Shown: piece after piece, positions 9,112 through 15,368 of the stretch
Numbering within the stretch: the stretch's first letter is position 1
Layout of the letters: each line of letters starts with the position of its first letter
Assembly: GCF_010894455.1 (NCBI RefSeq)
Contig: NZ_JAAIXY010000040.1
Span: 1-41,416 of the forward strand
Length of the DNA: 41,416 bases
Source: Myxococcus eversor
Lineage (GTDB): Bacteria > Myxococcota > Myxococcia > Myxococcales > Myxococcaceae
Direction: 5' to 3'
Made by a program: the position numbers and the translations under genes
The notes under the pieces: generated by a model
The model's database searches: none
What the model was told of the DNA's origin: nothing
What the model saw: only the letters and a program-made list of their open reading frames with translations

Positions 9112-9639
9112 TCAGAACGGGATGTTGTCGTCGTCGCCCGGGGGCGGAACGTCGTCCTGGTAGCCGCCACCGCCACGACCGCCGTAGCCGCCACCACCTC
9201 CGCCGCCACGGTTGTCGTAGCCCTCGCTGCCGCCGCCCCCGCCACCCTGCTGACGCGCCATCTCCGCCTCGATGGCCGCGAGCAACTGGCGCTCCTTGTC
9301 GTGCCAGCGCGACTTGCTCGGGTCGTTCAGCGAGCGGCGCGCGCCATTCGCGTAGAACTCCAGGTCCTGCAGGCTCGCACCCACCACCGGCGCGCCCTTG
9401 CTGCGGCCGTAGTTCGGGAGGAGCATTCCGTCCCCTCCGCCGCCACCACCGCCAGCACTCGGCGCCGCCGCGCGACGAGGCGCCGCGGAGGCCGCATCCG
9501 GCGTCCCGCCGATGGACAGCTCGCCCATCTTCAGCGTGAAGCCTTCTTCGTTCTTGAACGCCGTGCCGACGCGCACCTGCTCCACGCGCCCATCGGGACG
9601 CCGCACCGCCACGGTGACTGGATAGCCTTGCTCACTCAT
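9112..9639 (-). CDS. Gly-rich protein with SSB-like C-terminal tip
   Basis: A 175-residue protein of unusual build. Residues 5-45 look like a small beta-rich domain (QVRVGTAFKNEEGFTLKMGE). A Gly linker (63-69) leads to a helical module at about 71-131 containing YGRSKGAPVVGASLQDLEFY and ending in LLAAIEAEMARQ; its GRSKGxP...DLE pattern recalls the short module of ExoX-like/DUF3820 proteins, by memory only. A second long Gly-rich disordered linker (132-159) ends in an acidic tail, PPPGDDDNIPF. That tail closely resembles the DDDIPF tip by which bacterial single-stranded DNA-binding protein recruits repair and replication enzymes, yet no OB fold is evident. It may therefore dock the same partners as SSB. 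Cytoplasmic; no operon partner. Confidence 0.75.
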   Translation of the reverse strand: MSEQGYPVTVAVRRPDGRVEQVRVGTAFKNEEGFTLKMGELSIGGTPDAASAAPRRAAAPSAGGGGGGGDGMLLPNYGRSKGAPVVGASLQDLEFYANGARRSLNDPSKSRWHDKERQLLAAIEAEMARQQGGGGGGSEGYDNRGGGGGGGYGGRGGGGYQDDVPPPGDDDNIPF

Positions 9640-9876
9640 GGCGCCCGAATCCCATCACCAGCCCCACACTGTCAACGGGAGCGCGCACCCTCCTGTCCGC
9701 CATCCACATGGCCGCCTGGATGACGCTCTTCCGCCCTCGCGAACCGGGGTCCGACGCACGCCACCTCGCCCATGGCGGAACGCTCTGGACACAACCGGGC
9801 AGGAGCGCGGCACACCCATGCGCGTCCTCGACCTTGCACCCGAGCACATCGCCGCACAGCCGCGCCGGGCCTGTGG

Positions 9877-10070
9877 CCCCCAGGCACTACCGTGCTCGAC
9901 ATGGTGCACAGCGCCTGCCACCCAGGCACCTCGCCTCTACCGGGCTCGGCATGGCGAGCCGTGCCGGACACCTGGGCACCTCGCCTCTCTACCGTGCCTG
10001 GCTTGGCGCGCAGGGCCTGACACCCAGGCACCTCGCCTTCACTGTTCCTGGCCTGGCGTGCCTCTGGCTC
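9877..10070. repeat. Four degenerate tandem repeats of about 50 bases
   Basis: Copies begin at about 9877, 9919, 9969 and 10021, giving spacings of 42, 50 and 52. Each contains a CAcCcaGGCACctCGCC core followed by a TACCGtGCctgGC-like segment. The changing spacing breaks the reading frame, so they are unlikely to encode a repeat protein. They lie in a gap with no apparent gene. Confidence 0.6.
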
Positions 10071-10159
10071 GGAGTCGGGGCTCCTGGACAGGCGAAGCTC
10101 ATGTTTTGAATACACGTCTCACTCAGCGGCCCTTCTCAGGGACACTTGAACGAGGCGGA

Positions 10160-10182
10160 GGGCTCCCTCACTTCGGGAGCCC
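10160..10182 (-). terminator. Probable terminator of the zinc-knuckle gene
   Basis: Stem GGGCTCCC / GGGAGCCC (8 bp, perfect) with a 7-base loop, about 50 bases downstream of the stop at 10235 on the minus strand. No clear T-run follows. Confidence 0.45.
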
Positions 10183-10234
10183 ACCTCGAATGGACCGCGA
10201 GCTGGAGCGCGAAACCGCCGCGACTCCGCTGCCG

Positions 10235-10852
10235 CTACGCCATCCTGCCCTTCTTGCCACGCGCCGCCGTCTTGGACCGGGACGCTCCACGCGTCGCGGC
10301 CACCGGCTGGGCCGCCTGCAGCGCCTTGCTCGCCGCACGACCGCGAGGCAGCTTCACGTCCTGCACCGACTGCGGCCGGGCGTCATCCACCCACGCCGTC
10401 GGACGACGGTCCGTGCGCATCAGCAACCGCAGCTTCTGGTAGTGCGCCGAGCAGTACCCCTTCGAACGACTGGGGCGCTTGCAGCCGATGATGGCGCACG
10501 AACGCGAGCCATCCGCCGTCTTCGCTCCACGCGCCACCGGAGCCGGCGCCTTCGCCGCGCCCCGCGTCGCCACCAGCGGCAACTCCACCTGCGCCGCCGG
10601 ACGACGACCGGGCTTGCCACGCTTCGCCGCCGGAGCCGGCAACACCGCCGCCTGCCGCGTCGTCGCCGCGGGACGAACTCCCGCCAACGCTCCCAACCGG
10701 CTGGTCAGCGGCGCCAGTCGGAACGTCACTGAACGCAGCATGTCCAGGGCCTCGAGGCCCTCCTCCAACCGATTCACCGCCTGCTGCAAAGGCACCAGCT
10801 GGGACTGCAGCTCGCGCCGGAACATCTCTCCAAGCTCATTCGCAATGGACAT
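10235..10852 (-). CDS. Basic protein with coiled coil and zinc-knuckle motif
   Basis: A 205-residue basic protein. Residues 1-55 form an amphipathic helix or coiled coil (ELGEMFRRELQSQLVPLQQ, then VNRLEEGLEAL). Residues 60-118 are a low-complexity Ala/Pro/Arg/Lys segment including KRGKPGRRP, which recalls an AT-hook core. A compact Cys/His motif follows (Cys119, Cys124, Cys134, His137; CxxxxC-x9-CxxH within GYCSAHYQKLR), probably a small zinc site. The tail is again Ala/Arg/Lys-rich. The layout suggests an oligomeric DNA- or RNA-binding protein. The start is the ATG giving MSIANELGEM; the upstream in-frame extension has no helix pattern. No precise family was recognised. Confidence 0.75.
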   Translation of the reverse strand: MSIANELGEMFRRELQSQLVPLQQAVNRLEEGLEALDMLRSVTFRLAPLTSRLGALAGVRPAATTRQAAVLPAPAAKRGKPGRRPAAQVELPLVATRGAAKAPAPVARGAKTADGSRSCAIIGCKRPSRSKGYCSAHYQKLRLLMRTDRRPTAWVDDARPQSVQDVKLPRGRAASKALQAAQPVAATRGASRSKTAARGKKGRMA

Positions 10853-10981
10853 GTGCCGGGAGGATATACGCCGTCCTGGGTTATCGACAGGAAATACACT
10901 GCACGACGCGCGCCAACGGTCATCCTCCGAGCGATTTTGGGTCCCCACCCCTTCTCGGAGGTTCTGCGCTCAAAAGAGCGC

Positions 10982-11206
10982 TCAGACCGGAGGGCCCCCC
11001 TCTGAAACAGACGTATCAACCCCGGCCGTGGGCGGCGAGACGGCCTCCTCGGCCTTCCCCGCCTCCACTCCCTGGGGTGCTCGCGAAGCCTGGGTCTCCA
11101 CCGTCGCGGGGCGCTCGGACAAGAGGGCGGTCGCCGTCGGGCAGGAGCGCACCATCGAGGAGAGGGCCCACACAAACAACAGCGTGACGACGAACGGGTG
11201 ACCCAC
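10982..11206 (-). CDS. Small single-span membrane protein
   Basis: A 74-residue candidate starting at a GTG with GGAGGA seven bases ahead, which decides the start. An N-terminal hydrophobic segment (FVVTLLFVWALSSMV) could act as a membrane anchor or uncleaved signal, and a Cys follows shortly after (VRSCPTATAL). The rest is a hydrophilic Ala/Glu/Thr-rich tail with no recognisable domain. It is divergent from the MoxR gene across a gap of about 200 bases. Its short length makes the call tentative. Confidence 0.5.
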   Translation of the reverse strand: MGHPFVVTLLFVWALSSMVRSCPTATALLSERPATVETQASRAPQGVEAGKAEEAVSPPTAGVDTSVSEGGPPV

Positions 11207-11405
11207 GACGAGTTCCTCCCAGCATTCGGATGCCCACCAAGAACGCGACGGGCGGGATTCCTTGGACCCGGTGGGATACGAACAACCATAGGCAAAGGGT
11301 CTGACGTGCCCTGGAGGGAGGGGCAGGGGCCCGCCGAGCAGCCCCCTCCCAGGCATGCCCCCAGGGCCCCCGCGGCGGCGCGACGGATGTTAAAGGAGGC
11401 GGGAC

Positions 11406-12254
11406 ATGACTCCGGCCCCTCCTTCCGTCCGCTTCCGAGGCACCGACTCCTACCTGACCCACGAGGGCCTCCAGGCCGCCGTCAACTGCGCCCTCACCCT
11501 CCAGCGACCCCTGCTGGTGAAGGGCGAGCCCGGCACCGGCAAGACGCTGCTGGCGGAGGCCATCGCCCAGGCCCTGGGACATACGCTGCTCACCTGGCAC
11601 GTCAAGAGCACCACGCGCGCGCAGGACGGCCTGTATGTCTACGACACCGTGCAGCGCCTGTATGACTCGCGCTTCGGCGACGGCGACGTGCGAGACATCC
11701 GGCGATACATCCGCATGGGCCCCCTGGGCGAGGCGTTCTCCGCCCCCGAGCGCGTCGTGCTGCTCATCGACGAGGTCGACAAGGCGGACCTCGAGTTCCC
11801 CAACGACCTGCTCCACGAGTTGGACCGGATGCGCTTCCGCGTCACCGAGACGAACGACGAGGTGGCCGCGAAACACCGCCCCATCGTCGTGATTACGTCC
11901 AACAACGAGAAGGAGCTGCCGGACGCGTTCCTGCGCCGCTGCGTGTTCCACTTCATCGACTTCCCCGACGCGGAGCTCATGCGCCGCATCGTCGACGTGC
12001 ACCACCCGGGGCTCGACGCCGCGCTCGCGGACCAGGCCCTCAAGGTCTTCTACGAGCTGCGCGGCTTCACCCGCCTGCGCAAGCGGCCCTCCACCAGCGA
12101 GCTCATCGACTGGATTGCCGTGCTCAAGGCCCAGGGCGTGAGTGACTTGAAGCTGGACGAGAACCTGCCGTTCCTCGGCGCCCTGCTGAAGAAGGAGCAG
12201 GACCTGGTCTCCGTCGCGGAGGCCTTCGGACGCGGCCGGCGCACCCGGGCCTGA
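11406..12254 (+). CDS. MoxR-type AAA+ ATPase
   Basis: A 282-residue AAA+ ATPase of the MoxR group, which act as chaperones that remodel or load cofactors into partner complexes, usually with a VWA protein. Visible motifs: Walker A GEPGTGKT (40-47), Walker B LLIDEVDK (119-126), a sensor-1 region VVITSNNEKELPDAFLRRC (161-179), and the arginine-rich helix after it. A strong ribosome-binding site, AAAGGAGG, lies six bases before the ATG. The stop is three bases before the start of the VWA gene, so the two are one operon and very likely one complex. Confidence 0.92.
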   Translation: MTPAPPSVRFRGTDSYLTHEGLQAAVNCALTLQRPLLVKGEPGTGKTLLAEAIAQALGHTLLTWHVKSTTRAQDGLYVYDTVQRLYDSRFGDGDVRDIRRYIRMGPLGEAFSAPERVVLLIDEVDKADLEFPNDLLHELDRMRFRVTETNDEVAAKHRPIVVITSNNEKELPDAFLRRCVFHFIDFPDAELMRRIVDVHHPGLDAALADQALKVFYELRGFTRLRKRPSTSELIDWIAVLKAQGVSDLKLDENLPFLGALLKKEQDLVSVAEAFGRGRRTRA

Positions 12255-12257
12255 GCC

Positions 12258-13466
12258 ATGTTCCTGCCATTCTTCTACGAGCTGCGACGACGGGGCGTGA
12301 AGGTGGGCGCGCAGGAGGCGCTCGCCCTCGCGGGTGCGCTGAAGGCGGGCCTGCATGACAGCAGCCTCGATGGCTTCTACCACGTGGCTCGCGCGCTCCT
12401 GGTGCACTCGGAGACGCAGCTGGATTCGTTCGACCAGGCGTTCCTGTCCCACTTCCAGGGCGTGGAGACCGCGGGCCTGGAGCTGACGCAGGAGCTGATG
12501 TCCTGGCTGGAGGAGGCGCGCGACCGGCCGCGGTTGACGCCCGAGGAGTTGGCGCTGCTGGAGGCGCTGGACCCCGAGGAGATTCGTCGCCTGTTCGAGG
12601 AGCGGCTGCGCGAACAGAAGGAGCGGCACGACGGCGGCAACCGGTGGATTGGCACGGGGGGCACGTCGCCGTTCGGCAACAACGGGTTCGCGCGCGGGGG
12701 GATGCGCGTGGGGGGCAAGGCCGGCGGCAAGCAGGGCATGGCGATGATGCAGGCGGGGGCTCGCAGGTATGCGGGGTACCGCGATGACCTGGTGCTCGAT
12801 ACGCGGCAACTGGCCGTGGCGCTGCGCAAGCTGCGCGCGTTTGCTCGCGATGGGGCTCCGGATGAGCTGGACATCGACGAGAGCATCTCCGCCACCGCTC
12901 GCAACGCGGGGGAATTGGAGGTCGTGACTCGGCCTCCGCGCAGGCCGAACACCCGCGTGGTGCTGGCCATGGACGTGGGTGGGTCCATGGACCCGTATGC
13001 GGCGGTGATGAGCCGGCTGTTCTCCGTCGCGAGCCAGGCCACGCACTTCAAGGAACTGCGCATCTATTACTTTCACAACTGTGTGTACGGGAAGCTGTAC
13101 GCGACTCCGCAGCTCACGGGTGGAATGACGGTTCCGGAGTTGGTCGCGCAGGTGGGCCGGCACCACAAGCTCGTCATGGTGGGCGATGCGTCCATGGCCC
13201 CGTATGAGCTGGCCATCCGCACGGACGCCGAGGGGCGATACAAGGCGGACGGGCAAGAGGGGCTGACGTGGCTGATGCAACTGGCCCAGCACTTCGAGCG
13301 CAATGTGTGGCTCAACCCGGAGCCCATGGGTTCGTGGCGCTCGGGGTCCATCGCGATGATTGCGCAGGTGTTCCCCATGTTCTCCCTGACCGTGGAGGGC
13401 TTGGGTGAGGCCGTGGCGCATCTGACTCGCGGGCGGACCGTGAAGGGTGCGGCGGCGCGGCGCTGA
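12258..13466 (+). CDS. VWA-domain protein (CoxE-like)
   Basis: A 402-residue partner of the upstream ATPase. Residues 1 to about 130 are helical and acidic; a Gly-rich flexible stretch follows (about 132-165, including WIGTGGTSPFGNNGFARGG). From about 225 there is a von Willebrand factor A domain with the metal site DVGGSM (Asp239-Ser243), a variant of DxSxS in which a Gly replaces the first Ser. It matches the CoxE-like branch of MoxR-associated VWA proteins. In known systems such pairs activate or mature metalloenzymes or membrane complexes; no candidate client is adjacent. It is cytoplasmic, with no signal peptide. Confidence 0.88.
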   Translation: MFLPFFYELRRRGVKVGAQEALALAGALKAGLHDSSLDGFYHVARALLVHSETQLDSFDQAFLSHFQGVETAGLELTQELMSWLEEARDRPRLTPEELALLEALDPEEIRRLFEERLREQKERHDGGNRWIGTGGTSPFGNNGFARGGMRVGGKAGGKQGMAMMQAGARRYAGYRDDLVLDTRQLAVALRKLRAFARDGAPDELDIDESISATARNAGELEVVTRPPRRPNTRVVLAMDVGGSMDPYAAVMSRLFSVASQATHFKELRIYYFHNCVYGKLYATPQLTGGMTVPELVAQVGRHHKLVMVGDASMAPYELAIRTDAEGRYKADGQEGLTWLMQLAQHFERNVWLNPEPMGSWRSGSIAMIAQVFPMFSLTVEGLGEAVAHLTRGRTVKGAAARR

Positions 13467-13471
13467 GTGAC

Positions 13472-13783
13472 TCAGCGGTCTCGGGGTGATGGAGCGAGCA
13501 ACCCCGCGAGCGCGCCCACCGCCGTGGAGCCCAGGGCCACGAGCATCTGGGGCAGTGGCCACTCGGGCCGCTTGTAGGCCACGACGAGTCCACCGACGAG
13601 GGCCGTCAGCGCGGTGAGCCCCAGGGTGACCACCACGATTCGGTAGATCCATCGGTCCGCGAATGGGTCCTCGGTGAGGCTCCTCGCCATCTCCGTTGGC
13701 GCCAGCTTCGCGCGCTGAAGGAACTGCTCGTCCGTCAGTCGCTGACTCAGCAGCTCCACATCGACGAGCCGTCGGGCTTTCAT
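13472..13783 (-). CDS. Small two-span membrane protein
   Basis: A 103-residue protein. The N-terminal half is hydrophilic (MKARRLVDVELLSQRLTDEQ). Two hydrophobic helices follow, VVVTLGLTALTALVGGLVVA and MLVALGSTAVGALAGLLAP, with the short tail SPRDR. The start is the ATG preceded by GAGGAG; the longer in-frame extension runs through unrelated sequence. The stop is only five bases from the stop of the convergent VWA gene. No family was recognised. Confidence 0.7.
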   Translation of the reverse strand: MKARRLVDVELLSQRLTDEQFLQRAKLAPTEMARSLTEDPFADRWIYRIVVVTLGLTALTALVGGLVVAYKRPEWPLPQMLVALGSTAVGALAGLLAPSPRDR

Positions 13784-13964
13784 ACGGAACTCCTCTGGCA
13801 CCGGGCGAGCGCGGCATTGAGCCCGGCAGGGTGTCCCGGAGGGCAGAGCAACTCGCATGCCTCGGAGTTCTGGTGCGCGAGTACCGGGATGCGACGTGAC
13901 TGGACAGCCGCGCCCTGGCCGAAACGCTCCATTCCCTGGACGATTCCGGGGAGCGACGGACCGG

Positions 13965-15368
13965 TCAGTCCTCGGTAGAGGACTCACCTTCGGCACCGTC
14001 CGGTCGGCCCAGCCTTCTTTCGATGGCCTTGCGGTGGACACCGAGCAACCGCGCAGCAGCGCTCTTGTTTCCCTCGGCCAGTGTCATCGCCTCGGCGATG
14101 AGGGCCTGCTCGACGTGCAGCAACCGGTCCCCTATCTCAGGCAGCCTCAGGATGGACCTGGCGAGCTGCTTCACCGGGTCCTCCGTGGGTATCCCTCGCC
14201 GCTCGCGCCCCGGGAGCTGGGCCAGCGTCTCCGGTGTCACATGGTCCTCCTCCGCGAAGACGGTCAGTCGGTCCACCAGCGTGCGGAGCTGACGCACGTT
14301 GCCGGGCCAGCTCGCACGGGTCAGCACCGCCACGGCCTCCTCGGAGAATTGGAGCCGGCGTCGCTGACGGGTCACGAAGTGGGCCAGGAGCGCGGGAATG
14401 TCCTCACGCCGCTCGTCGAGCGCCGGCACCTGCACCTCGAGCACCGCGAGCCGGTAGTACAAGTCCTCGCGGAAGCCTCGCTGCTTCACGCGCTCCTCCA
14501 GGTCCGCGTGCGTCGCCGCGACGACTCGCCCCTGGAAGACGAGGTCCTCCGTCGAACCCACACGACGGTAGGCCCCCGTCTCCAGGACACGCAGCAACTT
14601 GGCCTGGAGGCTGAGTGGCAGCTCGGCGATTTCGTCCAGGAAGAGCGTTCCCGGCCCCACCGCCGACAACAGACCTTCTTGTCGCCGCTCCGCTCCAGTG
14701 AAGGCGCCTCGCTCGTGACCGAAGAGCTGCGACTCCATGAGGAACTCGGGAATGGCGCCGCAGTTGACGTCCAACCACGGCGCATCCGGCCGCGGCCCCA
14801 ACGTGTGGAGCGCGCGGGCCACCAGCTCCTTGCCGGAACCCGTGGGCCCCGTCACCAGCGCGGGCCGGTCCGACAGCGCCACGCGCCGGACCACCGAGAG
14901 CAGTCGCTTCATGGCCTCGGACGTGCCCACCACCCCTGAAGGCAGCCCCTCCGGCCCGTTGCGGGCGCGCAGCACACGTACCTCGTGCTCCAGCTTCCGT
15001 CGGTCCCTCAACCCCTCGAGGATGGGGAGGATGAGCTCCTCACACAGCTCGTCCTTGAGGACGTAGTCATAGGCGCCCAGCCGCATGGCGGCTCGAATCT
15101 CCGCCATCTCGTTGGACACCGTCACCACGATGGGCACCGCGCTCGTGTGGCGACGAATCTCCCCGATGAGCGTCAGGCCATCGCGGTTGCGTGAATCCGA
15201 GTCCAGGCGGATGTCGACCAGGGCCACGTCCACGGAGGTCTCGGCGAGCACCTTGCGGGCTTCGACCAGGCTCGCCGCCTCGCACAACTCCACGCCCACC
15301 ATGGGGGACAACACCGAGGTGAGCACCCGGCGCGCGCTGCGCTGGTCATCGACAATGAGGATTCTCAT
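13965..15368 (-). CDS. Sigma-54-dependent response regulator (NtrC family)
   Basis: A 467-residue activator. Residues 1-120 are a receiver domain with acidic pocket Asp7/Asp8, phospho-acceptor Asp52 and Lys105. A short linker leads to the AAA+ domain with Walker A GPTGSGKE (174-181), GAFTGA (221-226, the loop that contacts sigma-54), Walker B LFLDEI (242-247) and the arginine-finger region FREDLYYRL. The C-terminus carries a Fis-type helix-turn-helix (NKSAAARLLGVHRKAIERRL). All parts needed to activate sigma-54 promoters are intact. Its ATG overlaps the stop of the membrane kinase by four bases, so that kinase is its cognate partner. Confidence 0.93.
   Translation of the reverse strand: MRILIVDDQRSARRVLTSVLSPMVGVELCEAASLVEARKVLAETSVDVALVDIRLDSDSRNRDGLTLIGEIRRHTSAVPIVVTVSNEMAEIRAAMRLGAYDYVLKDELCEELILPILEGLRDRRKLEHEVRVLRARNGPEGLPSGVVGTSEAMKRLLSVVRRVALSDRPALVTGPTGSGKELVARALHTLGPRPDAPWLDVNCGAIPEFLMESQLFGHERGAFTGAERRQEGLLSAVGPGTLFLDEIAELPLSLQAKLLRVLETGAYRRVGSTEDLVFQGRVVAATHADLEERVKQRGFREDLYYRLAVLEVQVPALDERREDIPALLAHFVTRQRRRLQFSEEAVAVLTRASWPGNVRQLRTLVDRLTVFAEEDHVTPETLAQLPGRERRGIPTEDPVKQLARSILRLPEIGDRLLHVEQALIAEAMTLAEGNKSAAARLLGVHRKAIERRLGRPDGAEGESSTED

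Larger units (their letters stand above)
9640..10234. other. Non-coding gap with tandem degenerate repeats and a terminator
   Basis: No reading frame stands out by bias or motif between the SSB-tip gene and the zinc-knuckle gene. The gap holds the roughly 50-base repeats at 9877-10070 and a hairpin at 10160-10182, both listed separately. The promoter of the gene starting at 9639 should lie near its left end. Confidence 0.5.

Noticed and set aside
9112..9300. Glycine-rich stretch read as a collagen- or RNA-binding RGG-type domain
   Set aside because: The Gly runs lack Gly-X-Y periodicity or repeated RGG boxes; they act as a flexible linker before the acidic tip.
9877..10070. Possible CRISPR array
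   Set aside because: The repeats are degenerate, contiguous rather than separated by unique spacers, unevenly spaced, and no cas gene is present.
11016..13817. Very long minus-strand open frame (933 codons) across the MoxR/VWA operon
   Set aside because: It is antisense to two well-supported genes, is dominated by Arg/His/Gln/Leu typical of the reverse frame of GC-rich genes and has no domain or ribosome-binding site.
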